Source: Alphaproteobacteria bacterium
GTDB lineage: Bacteria; Pseudomonadota; Alphaproteobacteria; Rhizobiales; Devosiaceae
Length of the DNA: 56,615 bases
Reading direction: 5' to 3'
Assembly (NCBI GenBank): GCA_018818925.1
Contig: JAHJQZ010000093.1
Location: forward strand, 1-56,615
Shown piece after piece: positions 8,807 to 16,362 of the stretch. Numbering within the stretch: the first letter of the stretch is position 1; the number at the start of each line of letters is the position of its first letter. Below the pieces are notes generated by a model, which did not search any database, was not told the origin of the DNA, and saw only the letters and a list, made by a program, of their open reading frames with translations. The translations under genes were made by a program, and so were the position numbers.

Positions 8807-9577
8807 CTAAGCTTGCGCGCCAACGCCGGGTATCGTGTCGTCAAGGGCGCCGAAGCGCGCGGCGAAGGCTGTTTTAAGGGCCATGTCGACCTCCGCCATC
8901 GACACGACCTGCCCGAGGTCCTCGAGACTTGTGACGCCGCGATCGGCGATGCCGCAGGGCACTATGCCGGCATAGTGGGACAGATCGGGCGCCACGTTGA
9001 TCGACAGGCCGTGAAAGCTCACCCATTTGGATACGCGTACGCCAATGGCCGCGATCTTGTCCTCGGCGCCGTCGCCGCGATCCGGGCGCCTGACCCAGAC
9101 GCCGACCCGCCCATCGCGCCGCTCGCCCCTGATGTTGAAAGAGGCGAGGGCGTCGATCACCACCTGTTCGAGGTTGGAGACGAAACAGCGGATGTCGCGG
9201 CCGCGTTCCCGCAGATCGAGCATGGCATAAGCAACGCGCTGGCCCGGCCCGTGATAGGTATATTGCCCGCCGCGCCCGGCCTCGTAGACCGGAAACCGCT
9301 CCGCCTGCAAAAGGTCGGCGGGCTTGGCCGAGGTGCCGGCGGTGTAGAGCGGCGGATGCTCGACCAGGAACACCGCTTCGCCAGCCGTGCCGGCGGCGAT
9401 CGCCGCCACCCGCTTTTTCATCGCGTCGAGCATGTCGGGATAGGAGCTCAGCCCGTCGAAGACCTGCCAGCCGCATGCGGCTGCGTCCGGTCGCCACATG
9501 CGCGGACAGGACTCCCCAGCGACGAGTTTGCCCGCTGTTAACGTTTCATTCACCAAATCGGGCGAAGCGTTGTCCAT
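8807..9577 (-). CDS. lipB: Lipoyl(octanoyl) transferase LipB
   Basis: 256-residue octanoyltransferase that moves octanoate from acyl carrier protein to lipoyl domains of dehydrogenases and the glycine cleavage H protein. Key stretches: [16 protein letters not shown] near residue 70, [20 protein letters not shown] near residue 100, the catalytic lysine in [12 protein letters not shown] near residue 165, and the catalytic cysteine in [13 protein letters not shown] near 210. ATG 9577 (MDNASPDL) is chosen; the open frame continues to 9811 but would run through the divergent fliN-like gene. Only 42 bases separate the two divergent starts. Confidence 0.95.
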   Translation of the reverse strand: MDNASPDLVNETLTAGKLVAGESCPRMWRPDAAACGWQVFDGLSSYPDMLDAMKKRVAAIAAGTAGEAVFLVEHPPLYTAGTSAKPADLLQAERFPVYEAGRGGQYTYHGPGQRVAYAMLDLRERGRDIRCFVSNLEQVVIDALASFNIRGERRDGRVGVWVRRPDRGDGAEDKIAAIGVRVSKWVSFHGLSINVAPDLSHYAGIVPCGIADRGVTSLEDLGQVVSMAEVDMALKTAFAARFGALDDTIPGVGAQA

Positions 9578-9619
9578 GCGATTGCGCGCCTTTGTGAGTC
9601 TGCCCACAAGATAGGTTTC

Positions 9620-9853
9620 ATGAGTACGCTCGACCAGATCGAAGTCGATATCAGCGTGGAACTCGGCGCCGCCGTGATGCCGATCCACCATTTGCTGCGC
9701 ATGGGCCGCGGTGCCGTCATCGAACTCGATGCGACCGAACACGATCCCTTGCGCATCTATGCCAACCAGAAGCTCGTCGCGCTCGGCGAGGTCAAGGTCG
9801 AGGAGGGCCATCTGAGCATAGAGGTGCGTGAAAAGGTCATGCGCGAGGCTTGA
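9620..9853 (+). CDS. Short FliN-like SpoA-domain protein
   Basis: 77-residue protein that consists of little more than one SpoA domain, the surface-presentation domain of the flagellar switch protein FliN and type III secretion YscQ. Recognisable segments are [27 protein letters not shown], and [17 protein letters not shown] near residues 45-62, which align with FliN C-termini. Known FliN forms part of the C-ring and binds FliM and FliH. No other flagellar gene is present in the window. ATG 9620 is close to the lipB start on the other strand, so both promoters must share 42 bases plus coding DNA. A true FliN with an N-terminal extension elsewhere in the genome is possible. Confidence 0.85.
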   Translation: MSTLDQIEVDISVELGAAVMPIHHLLRMGRGAVIELDATEHDPLRIYANQKLVALGEVKVEEGHLSIEVREKVMREA

Positions 9854-9969
9854 CGCCGGACCGGATCGAACCGGACTTGCTCCAACAACACCGCATTCCG
9901 TCCGCCAAAGCGATGCGCGCCATGGCGCGTGCCGAAAGGCGCGTTTGTCGTTCCGCTATTTCGGAGAGA

Positions 9970-10056
9970 TGGTGCGGTCGAGAAGACTCGAACTTCCACG
10001 GGAGATACCCCACAGCGACCTCAACGCTGCGCGTCTACCAATTCCGCCACGACCGC
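9970..10056 (-). tRNA. tRNA-Leu(GAG)
   Basis: Reading the minus strand, the acceptor arms GCGGTCG (10056-10050) and CGACCGC (9980-9974) pair perfectly, followed by A and an encoded CCA at 9972-9970. The anticodon stem CAGCG/CGCTG encloses the seven-base loop TTGAGGT with anticodon GAG (complement of 10020-10022), reading CUC/CUU leucine codons. A long variable arm (TGGGGTATCTCCCGT) marks a class II tRNA, and the T arm contains GTTCGAGTC. All parts of a leucine tRNA are present, so it looks functional. Confidence 0.97.
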
Positions 10057-10311
10057 ACTGTCATGTGAACACCCGCCCTGCGGCGAAGCGGCCTAGCCTG
10101 TAGCAAATCATCCTGTCGCGCTCAAGCGCTTAGTTCGGCTTTCTTGTCGCGTCGGCCGGCGGCACTCGGCGCCACCATCGCAGGCCCGTTCCAGCCAAAA
10201 CCCCTTGAAAATCAAAAAACACGTTTCGCCCCGCCGGCGCCTCTGGCTTCGCCTGGCGACAAGCGCTACATACCGTCGGAGCGTCCGGCCCGAGCCTAGC
10301 GGGGGTAGCAG

Positions 10312-11727
10312 GTGACCGATATGCAGGAAATCGGCAGCGCGACGGCGGGCGGAACAGGCGAGTTGTTCCTGCGCAACGACGACGGGCGTCTCGACGCCGC
10401 CTGGCTCGACAATCTTGAAGCCCTGATCGAAGCCGGAGACGCGCACGACGTACGCGAGCTCATCGCGCCTCTGCACGCCGCCGATCTCGGCGACGTTCTC
10501 GAGGCGATCGACGCCTATGACCGACTGCGGCTGGTTTCGCTGCTCGGCGATACTTTCGACTTCGAATCCCTTACCGAAGTCGACGAGAACATCCGCCTCG
10601 AGCTCATGGAATTCCTGCCCAATGCCACGATTGCCCGTGGCGTGGCCGAGCTCGACAGCGACGACGCCGTCTTCCTGCTCGAGGACCTCGACGAACCCGA
10701 CCGCGAGGAAATCCTCTCGCGCATGCCGGCCTTCGAGCGGCTCAGCCTCAAGCGCTCGCTCGATTTTCCCGAGGAATCGGCTGGCCGGCGCATGCAGACC
10801 GAGTTCATCGCCATACCGCCCTTCTGGTCGGTGGGGCAGACGATCGACTATATGCGCGCCGAGGACGACCTGCCCGACGAGTTCTTCCAGGTCTATGTCG
10901 TCAATCCCGGCTACAACCTGCTCGGCACCGTGCCGCTCGACAAGCTGTTGAGGACCAAGCGGCTGGCCAAGATCGAAAAGATCATGAACACCAACGTGAT
11001 CGAGGTCGAGGCCACCGAGGACCAGGAGCACGCCGCCCGCGTCTTCGACCGCTACGATCTCGTCGAGGTCGCGGTCACCGACGAATCGGGCCGCATGGTC
11101 GGCGTCCTGACCGTCGACGACATCGTCGACATCATCCAGCAGGAAACCGACGAGGACTTCCGAGCGCTCGCCGGCGTCGGCGACGAAGAGATTTCCGACA
11201 ACGTCTTCGAGATCATGAAGAGCCGCCTGACCTGGCTGTTCGTCAATCTCGTCACCGCCGTGCTCGCCTCGACGGTCATCGGCTTTTTCGACGTGCCGAT
11301 CTCCAAGATGGTGGCGCTCGCGGTCCTCATGCCCATCGTCGCCTCGATGGGCGGCAATGCCGGCACCCAGACCATGACGGTGACGGTGCGCGCCATAGCA
11401 AGCCGCGAACTCGACCATTTCAACATGTCGCGCCTGATCGGCCGCGAGGCGCTGGTCGGACTGCTCAACGGCTTGGTCTTCGCCCTCGTCATGGGCGCCG
11501 TCGCCACTCTGTGGTTCGAGAATCTGCAGCTCGGCCTCGTCATCGGCGTTGCCATGATCGTCAACCTGATCGCTGCGGGCATAGCAGGTATTCTCATTCC
11601 GATTGGACTGGAAAGGATGAAGATCGACCCCGCCGTCGCCTCCAGCGCCTTCGTCACGACCGTGACGGATGTCGTTGGTTTCTTTGCGTTTTTGGGTCTC
11701 GCTGCCCTCTGGTTCCAGCTGTTTTAA
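10312..11727 (+). CDS. mgtE: Magnesium transporter MgtE
   Basis: 471-residue Mg2+ channel/transporter. Domains in order: MgtE N superhelical domain with repeated L(H/P)AADLGDVLE-type helices (about 40-150), a CBS pair (about 155-275) that senses cytosolic Mg2+, the plug helix, and a C-terminal five-helix membrane domain (about 300-470) containing VLMPIVASMGGNAGTQT, the family's pore signature. The sequence ends in a final hydrophobic helix FFAFLGLAALWFQLF. The start is GTG 10312 or ATG 10321 three codons later; a GGGGG tract upstream of 10312 favours the former. It stands alone on this strand, with the tRNA-Leu gene divergent upstream. Confidence 0.95.
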   Translation: MTDMQEIGSATAGGTGELFLRNDDGRLDAAWLDNLEALIEAGDAHDVRELIAPLHAADLGDVLEAIDAYDRLRLVSLLGDTFDFESLTEVDENIRLELMEFLPNATIARGVAELDSDDAVFLLEDLDEPDREEILSRMPAFERLSLKRSLDFPEESAGRRMQTEFIAIPPFWSVGQTIDYMRAEDDLPDEFFQVYVVNPGYNLLGTVPLDKLLRTKRLAKIEKIMNTNVIEVEATEDQEHAARVFDRYDLVEVAVTDESGRMVGVLTVDDIVDIIQQETDEDFRALAGVGDEEISDNVFEIMKSRLTWLFVNLVTAVLASTVIGFFDVPISKMVALAVLMPIVASMGGNAGTQTMTVTVRAIASRELDHFNMSRLIGREALVGLLNGLVFALVMGAVATLWFENLQLGLVIGVAMIVNLIAAGIAGILIPIGLERMKIDPAVASSAFVTTVTDVVGFFAFLGLAALWFQLF

Positions 11728-11777
11728 GCACGTTGGAGGAAAAGCGGTGCATGCGGCTTTGCGCCTCGCGCCGCCCC

Positions 11778-11806
11778 CTTGAGTTTCCCGCTTCTTGTGG
11801 TTAATG
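11778..11806 (+). promoter_or_regulatory. Candidate sigma-70 promoter for the microprotein transcript
   Basis: CTTGAG at 11778-11783 closely matches the alphaproteobacterial -35 consensus CTTGAC and is followed after 17 bases by TTAATG at 11801-11806, a poor -10. Predicted transcription would begin near 11812, just before the CAGGGCATC hairpin. This is inferred only from spacing and the -35 match. Confidence 0.3.
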
Positions 11807-11820
11807 AAGTCTTGCACGAA

Positions 11821-11846
11821 CAGGGCATCCAAAAAGAGATGCCCTG
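11821..11846 (+). other. Perfect 9-bp hairpin in the leader of the microprotein gene
   Basis: CAGGGCATC (11821-11829) and GATGCCCTG (11838-11846) form a perfect nine-base-pair stem with an eight-base A-rich loop. It lies 20 bases upstream of the AAGGAG ribosome binding site of the microprotein gene, so it would be part of a 5' leader. There is no T-run after it, so it is not an intrinsic terminator. Confidence 0.6.
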
Positions 11847-11878
11847 ACAGCGTGAGGCAACAGACTAAGGAGTTTGCA

Positions 11879-11980
11879 TTGCGCAGCCAAGCCAAGGCAG
11901 TGTGTTGGCGCGCCGCGAGTTGGACCTTCATTTCGCTCGTTGCGCTCGGGTTTGCAGTTTCGCTGGTCGCCGGCTTCTGA
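11879..11980 (+). CDS. 33-residue single-pass membrane microprotein
   Basis: A short frame beginning at TTG 11879, with AAGGAG at 11867-11872 exactly six bases upstream, a near-ideal Shine-Dalgarno arrangement. The product begins with a basic segment (RSQAKAVCWR) and continues into one hydrophobic helix (FISLVALGFAVSLVAGF) that ends the protein, so it would insert with the basic end in the cytoplasm. It is followed 28 bases later by a strong intrinsic terminator and preceded by a hairpin leader, giving a self-contained transcription unit. I do not recognise the family. The upstream in-frame ATG at 11804 would add residues encoded by the hairpin and is less likely. Confidence 0.55.
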   Translation: MRSQAKAVCWRAASWTFISLVALGFAVSLVAGF

Positions 11981-12006
11981 AAGCTGAACGCACCGCAATC
12001 ATTCCG

Positions 12007-12033
12007 AAGGGGCGCCTCAAGGCGCCCCTTTTT
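12007..12033 (+). terminator. Strong intrinsic terminator downstream of the microprotein gene
   Basis: GGGGCGCC (12009-12016), loop TCAA, GGCGCCCC (12021-12028), then TTTTT (12029-12033); A residues on the left also pair with the first Ts. It closes the microprotein transcript before the DUF1489 gene. Confidence 0.92.
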
Positions 12034-12073
12034 CCTTCCGGCCCGTCTTTTGCCGACACAAGGAGGCGATGAC

Positions 12074-12496
12074 ATGATCCACCTGATCAAGCTGTGTGTC
12101 GGCGTCGCAACGGTCGAGGAACTCGAGCAGTGGCGCGCCGAGCGGCGGGCACTGGGCCTCGGACGTTCGGATGGTTTCAACTATCACCGCACCCGCATGA
12201 CGCCTAGGCGCGCCGACGAGATCGTCGCGCAGGGCTCGCTCTACTGGGTGATTGGCGGCGAGATTCGCGGCCGCCAGAAGATCGTCGCCCTCGAGCAGTC
12301 CATGCGCGAGGACGGCGTGCCCGCCTGCGACATCGTCATGGAACCGGGCGTCATCCGCACCGTCCCGCAGCCGCGGCGACCATTCCAGGGCTGGCGCTAT
12401 CTCAGGCCGGAAGAGGCGCCAGCCGATCTCGGTCCCGGCATGGATCCGGGCGAATCGGCGATCATGGCCGAACTGGCGCGCCTCGGTCTCTTGTGA
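12074..12496 (+). CDS. DUF1489 family protein
   Basis: 140-residue protein of the alphaproteobacterial DUF1489 family, function unknown. Family-like stretches are the N-terminal MIHLIKLCVGVATVEELEQW, NYHRTRMTPRRADEI near residue 35, GSLYWVIGGEIRGRQKI near 55-70, PFQGWRYLRPEEAP near 105, and a C-terminal helix ending LARLGLL. The protein is soluble with no signal peptide. AAGGAGG at 12060-12065 places translation at ATG 12074; an upstream ATG at 12050 has no such site. An intrinsic terminator lies upstream, so it has its own promoter. Confidence 0.9.
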   Translation: MIHLIKLCVGVATVEELEQWRAERRALGLGRSDGFNYHRTRMTPRRADEIVAQGSLYWVIGGEIRGRQKIVALEQSMREDGVPACDIVMEPGVIRTVPQPRRPFQGWRYLRPEEAPADLGPGMDPGESAIMAELARLGLL

Positions 12497-12772
12497 GCCG
12501 CGCAATCCCCCGGTACAGTGTTTTCAGGCTTTGTTAAACAATTGAGCGTGCTCTTTGACACTGTTTCAAAGTGGCGAATCGCTCGCAAACGCAAGGATTT
12601 CCCATTCGGCCAGGACCGACAGAAACCATTTGAAACAAAGCGCGTAGCGGCGACGCGTGCCATTTTGTAACATGCTTCGGCTCGGCGACGCTCTCATGGC
12701 GGTGTCCGACGGACGAAGCGGAGGGGCACCGGGCGATCGCCGGACTGGCCGCCTGATTGGGGACGACCGAAT

Positions 12773-13660
12773 ATGAACGCGCATGTGATAGTTCTGGGGA
12801 ACGAGAAGGGTGGGTCGGGCAAGTCGACCACCGCCTTCCACCTTGCCATTCATCTGCTCTACGAAGGCTACAAGGTGGCCTCGGTCGACGTCGACAGCCG
12901 CCAGCAGACCTATACCCAATACGTCGTCAACCGCCGCAACTGGGCTCAGGCGCGGGGCCTCAGGATCCCGCACACCACTCATTATCACCTGCCCCTGAGC
13001 CGCGGCGATTCGCAGCGCGAGAACCAGAAGCTCGAATTCGACCTGTTCCGACAGGCCATAATGGATGTCGAATCCCATGCCGACTACATCATCGTGGACA
13101 CGCCAGGCTACGACACCAACCTGACCCGGCTGGCCCATTCGCTGGCCGATACGCTGGTCACCCCGCTCAACGACAGCCTGATCGATGTCGACGTGCTCGC
13201 CCATATCGACCCGGTCAGCGGCGAGCCGCGCGAGTTGAGCCATTACGCCCGCCTGGTGCAGCGCGCCCGCAAGGAGCGCCTCGCCATCGACGGGCGCACC
13301 ATCGACTGGGTGCTGGTCAGGAACCGCATTTCCATGCTGTCCTCGCGCAACATGCGGCTGGTGCAGTCCGGCCTCGACCAGATCGCCACGCGCCTCGGCT
13401 GCCGCGTCGCCGACGGCATCGCTGAACGCGTCATTTTCCGCTCGCTGTTTCCGCTCGGCCTGACCGTTTTCGACGAACTGGACGAGGAATTGCTCGGCGG
13501 CACGCCCACGACCTCGCACGAGGGCGCCCAGCAGGAATACCGCCAGTTGGTGCATGCGCTGAACCTGCCGATTTCCGATCGCGCCAGGGCGCGGCGCGAG
13601 TGGCTGGTGGCTTCGGCAACGCCACAGCCGAGCAGTCTTTTCGAACACGTCACAGCCTGA
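12773..13660 (+). CDS. mipZ: Division-plane positioning ATPase MipZ
   Basis: 295-residue deviant-Walker ParA/MinD-superfamily ATPase. The N-terminus has the MipZ form of the P-loop, NEKGGSGKSTTAFHL, with both signature lysines; SVDVDSRQQTYTQYV follows at about residue 40, and DYIIVDTPGYDTNLTRLAH near residue 110 contains switch II. In Caulobacter MipZ forms a bipolar gradient by interacting with ParB and DNA and inhibits FtsZ, placing the septum at mid-cell. The C-terminal extension (about 265-295) is variable. ATG 12773 begins right at the conserved N-terminus. The gene is convergent with the dacA-side genes, and 276 bases with no recognisable feature lie upstream. Confidence 0.95.
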   Translation: MNAHVIVLGNEKGGSGKSTTAFHLAIHLLYEGYKVASVDVDSRQQTYTQYVVNRRNWAQARGLRIPHTTHYHLPLSRGDSQRENQKLEFDLFRQAIMDVESHADYIIVDTPGYDTNLTRLAHSLADTLVTPLNDSLIDVDVLAHIDPVSGEPRELSHYARLVQRARKERLAIDGRTIDWVLVRNRISMLSSRNMRLVQSGLDQIATRLGCRVADGIAERVIFRSLFPLGLTVFDELDEELLGGTPTTSHEGAQQEYRQLVHALNLPISDRARARREWLVASATPQPSSLFEHVTA

Positions 13661-13710
13661 GCCGACGCGTCCCCGCCGGCACCTGGAGCCCGCTGTTTGG
13701 GTTGAACCGA

Positions 13711-13790
13711 ACGCGTGCTCTATCCTATTTTGGTCGCGGTGTTTTGCCAAAAGACCGGCAGCCACTTTTTGCGCACCGCTCTCGTGCCGG
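13711..13790. repeat. Degenerate Rhizobiales-type intergenic repeat
   Basis: On the minus strand the run GCGCAAAAAGTGGCTGCCGG, followed by TCTTTTGGCAAAAC and later AGGATAGAGCACGCG, resembles intergenic repeat copies common in Rhizobiales genomes (AAAAAGTGG...CCGGTTTTTTGC...ATAGAGC). It fills most of the 145-base space between the convergent mipZ and 92-aa genes. Recognition is from memory of the motif, so boundaries are approximate. Confidence 0.5.
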
Positions 13791-13805
13791 TACGGCCCGC
13801 CCGGA

Positions 13806-14084
13806 TCAGTCGAGGCGACGGTTGTGAACGACGACGGCGCGCCGGCCACTCGGCGTGAACACATCGAGATCGATGGCGACGCGCGGCTGAACCACCCGCC
13901 GCGTGCGCGCCGACAGCGCCAGCACCGCACCGAGCAGGTCGCTGGCGCGCCGTTGCAGCGGGCGCATGCCGATGCCGGCGCCGGAACCGTTGATTACCCG
14001 CTTGCGTGCCGCCTCGATTTCGCTGGCCACCGCCGACCTTCCGACCAGCGCCGCCAGTTCCCCCAGACTATCCGTTCCGCTCAT
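13806..14084 (-). CDS. 92-residue protein of unknown function downstream of dacA
   Basis: Small soluble protein with an acidic, helical first third (SLGELAALVGRSAVASEIEAA) and a basic C-terminus rich in Arg and Val (RRVVQPRVAIDLDVFTPSG, ending VVVHNRRLD). GGAG lies seven bases before ATG 14084, 57 bases after the dacA stop on the same strand, so it may be co-transcribed with dacA. Third-position GC on this strand is typical of the genome. I do not recognise a domain. A long open frame on the opposite strand (13824-15050) overlaps it but is the antisense shadow of dacA. Confidence 0.6.
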   Translation of the reverse strand: MSGTDSLGELAALVGRSAVASEIEAARKRVINGSGAGIGMRPLQRRASDLLGAVLALSARTRRVVQPRVAIDLDVFTPSGRRAVVVHNRRLD

Positions 14085-14141
14085 AACGCTACTCCATACA
14101 AACGCGTCAGTTGCGCCTTGCCGCCTTGGGTCCGCCCATGC

Positions 14142-15632
14142 CTATCCCTGCATGGCCAGACAGCTCATGTTCACCTGCTTGAGTGCCTCGCAGATCGCCC
14201 GCGCCTCCTCGCGGCCGGCAAATCCGGCGATGCGGGCGCGGAAAAACACCTGGCCGTTGCGCTCGAACCGCTCGACATAGCGCCGCAATTCGCCGATCCG
14301 GTCGTGTCGCGCCGCGTCGGCAAGCAGGGATTCCGCTCCGCTCTGGCTCGGCGCCGCGCCGATCTGGACGATCCAGCCGATCTCGCCTTCATCGGTCTGT
14401 TCGACTGCCGAGACCGCGCCACTGGTCAAAAGATCGATGGTGGTATTGGGTGCCTCGCCGACGGCCATGGGCGGCGTCGGTCCGCCGATCGCGGCCGGCG
14501 GCAATGGCGCGCCGGTATTGCCGTCGAACCTGAAAGACGTACCGACCCAGGCACCGATCACCTCGAACGGACGCGCACCCGCCGGCGAAGGCACGTCCGA
14601 CGCGGCGGCGACGGCATTGACGGCGGCGATGCCGGTCGGCGGCGTCAGCGGCTGCGGCAGCGGTGCCGCCGCCACGGCGAGCGTTGGCGCCGGCAGCGGC
14701 GCCGTTTCGTAGAGCCGCCTGAATTCGGGAATGGGTGCCGGCTGCGCCGCCGCGACGGCGATGCCGGCAGAGCCGGAGCCGGGAACGGGGATACGTGCCG
14801 TCGCCAGATAGGTGCCCGAGCGGGCCTTGGGCAGGTATTTCCTGACCAGCGCCTCGACCTTGGCATTGCGCGAGGTGCCGGTGTCGAAACCGAAACCGAC
14901 CACGACGATGTGGCGGTCGTCCTTGCGCGCCGCGGTCAGAAGGTTGTAGCCGGAGGCGCGGATATAGCCGGTCTTGATACCGTCGACGCCGGGCACGGCA
15001 CCCAGGAGCCGGTTGTGATTGCCATAGGTGTGGCCGCCATAGGTGAATGAGCGCGTCTGGAAATATTTGTAATAGTCAGGGAAGTGCTCGTAGATGGCGG
15101 CGCCGAGCCGCGCCTGGTCGCGCGCCGTCGTCACCTGGCCGCTGTCGGGCAGGCCGGAGGCGTTCTTGTAGGTGGTGCGGCTCATGCCGAGCGCCCGTGC
15201 CGTCTTGGTCATGCGCTCAGCGAAGGCGCTTTCCGTTCCCGAAATCGCCTCGGCGATGACGCGGGCGATGTCGTTGGCCGACAGCGTGACCAGCGCCTTG
15301 ATCGCATCCTCGACCGTGATCGTCTTGCCGGCGCCGAGCCCGAGCTTTGTCGGCACCGCCGCCGCCGCATGCTTGGACACGGTCATGCGCGAGCCGAGGG
15401 AAAGCCGCCCGGCCTTCATTTCCTCGAACAACACGTAAAGGGTCATCACCTTGGTGACGGAAGCCGGATAGCGCGACGCGTCGGCGGCGCTTTCGTACAG
15501 CGTCTTGCCGGACTTGGCATCGACGACAATGCCGGCATAAGCCCGCTCCGCCGCGAAGGCGGCCTGGCCGGTGCCAAGACCCAAACCGAGAATGACGAGG
15601 AAGGCGACGAGGACGGCGCGCAAGCGCAACAT
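14142..15632 (-). CDS. dacA: D-alanyl-D-alanine carboxypeptidase (DacA/PBP5-type) with C-terminal SPOR domain
   Basis: 496-residue peptidoglycan carboxypeptidase. A signal peptide (LRAVLVAFLVILGLGLGTGQAAFA) precedes the peptidase S11 domain with all three active-site motifs: Ser-Lys in YPASVTKVM near residue 60, SAND (SxN) near 118, and KTGYI (KTG) near 220. After a Pro/Ala-rich linker of about 130 residues the C-terminus (from about GEIGWIVQIGAAPSQSGAES) is a SPOR domain, which binds denuded septal glycan and would target the enzyme to the division site. ATG 15632 begins at the signal peptide but lacks a spaced ribosome site; GTG 15665, six bases after GGAG, is a good alternative adding eleven residues. 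Confidence 0.93.
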   Translation of the reverse strand: MLRLRAVLVAFLVILGLGLGTGQAAFAAERAYAGIVVDAKSGKTLYESAADASRYPASVTKVMTLYVLFEEMKAGRLSLGSRMTVSKHAAAAVPTKLGLGAGKTITVEDAIKALVTLSANDIARVIAEAISGTESAFAERMTKTARALGMSRTTYKNASGLPDSGQVTTARDQARLGAAIYEHFPDYYKYFQTRSFTYGGHTYGNHNRLLGAVPGVDGIKTGYIRASGYNLLTAARKDDRHIVVVGFGFDTGTSRNAKVEALVRKYLPKARSGTYLATARIPVPGSGSAGIAVAAAQPAPIPEFRRLYETAPLPAPTLAVAAAPLPQPLTPPTGIAAVNAVAAASDVPSPAGARPFEVIGAWVGTSFRFDGNTGAPLPPAAIGGPTPPMAVGEAPNTTIDLLTSGAVSAVEQTDEGEIGWIVQIGAAPSQSGAESLLADAARHDRIGELRRYVERFERNGQVFFRARIAGFAGREEARAICEALKQVNMSCLAMQG

Positions 15633-15935
15633 CCTCGAAAACTCGAACTCAACGGGGTTACGCACCCTGAACTCCAACTCAACTCTCGGGCGTTTGCCGC
15701 CCGTACTCACATTGGAACCGGTCCCCTCGTTCTCGACCGGTTCTGAACTCGCCGGCCCATCGTGCCTCGACGGGCGTTACGATTGGGTAAAATGCAACAC
15801 AAATGGTTTTGACGCGGAACCGGGCGCCGGGGACGAATTTCTCATCGGCCTGCCCCTTAACACCGGCCACAATTTGTTTACATAATACCTCCGGTCTGCG
15901 GTTGCGCGCGGACTGCAGGCGACAGGAAGGACTGC

Positions 15936-16352
15936 ATGACGACCTGCCCGAACCGGAACATCATCCACACCGGTGGTCTCGACCCGAAAACTGCGCTCGC
16001 GGGGCATAAGGGCGCACGACTTCAAAGCGGCGGGAAAGGCCGGTCCGACGACGGGGCGCCGGACGCCGGACTTGCCACCAAGACGCGGACCAAGGCCAAA
16101 AGGCCGAGCCTTTACCGTGTCTTGCTGCTCAACGACGACTACACGCCAATGGAATTCGTCGTCGCAATCCTGCGGGACGTGTTCAATCGCAATCAGGACG
16201 ATGCCATCCGCATCATGATGCTCGTCCACAATCACGGCGTCGGGGAATGCGGGGTCTACCCCTACGAGGTGGCCGAAACCAAGGTGACGCTCGTCATGGA
16301 CGCGGCGCGCAGGAACCAGCATCCACTGCAATGCGTCATGGAAAAACTATAG
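15936..16352 (+). CDS. clpS: ATP-dependent Clp protease adaptor ClpS
   Basis: 138-residue N-end-rule adaptor that delivers substrates with bulky hydrophobic N-termini to ClpAP. The conserved core occupies the C-terminal 85 residues: [17 protein letters not shown] contains the Asn-Asp pair of the N-degron pocket, [19 protein letters not shown] follows, and [19 protein letters not shown] closes the fold. The N-terminal 50 residues are longer than in E. coli ClpS and low in complexity, as is usual for the ClpA-entering extension. GGAAGGA precedes ATG 15936. The gene lies ten bases upstream of clpA. Confidence 0.96.
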   Translation: MTTCPNRNIIHTGGLDPKTALAGHKGARLQSGGKGRSDDGAPDAGLATKTRTKAKRPSLYRVLLLNDDYTPMEFVVAILRDVFNRNQDDAIRIMMLVHNHGVGECGVYPYEVAETKVTLVMDAARRNQHPLQCVMEKL

Positions 16353-16362
16353 GAACCCATTC

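Noticed and set aside
9537-9551. CtrA-like site TTAACGTTTCATTCA near the fliN-like start
   Set aside because: Spacing is right, but the second half is TTCA instead of TTAA and the site lies inside lipB coding sequence; not strong enough to list.
12497-12772. Possible gene or RNA between DUF1489 and mipZ
   Set aside because: No frame with ribosome site, no strong hairpin or terminator; likely just the mipZ promoter region.
13824-15050. Long open frame (408 codons) on the plus strand opposite dacA
   Set aside because: It is antisense to a clear DacA with signal peptide and three catalytic motifs; composition is Arg/Gly-rich as expected for a shadow frame in GC-rich DNA.
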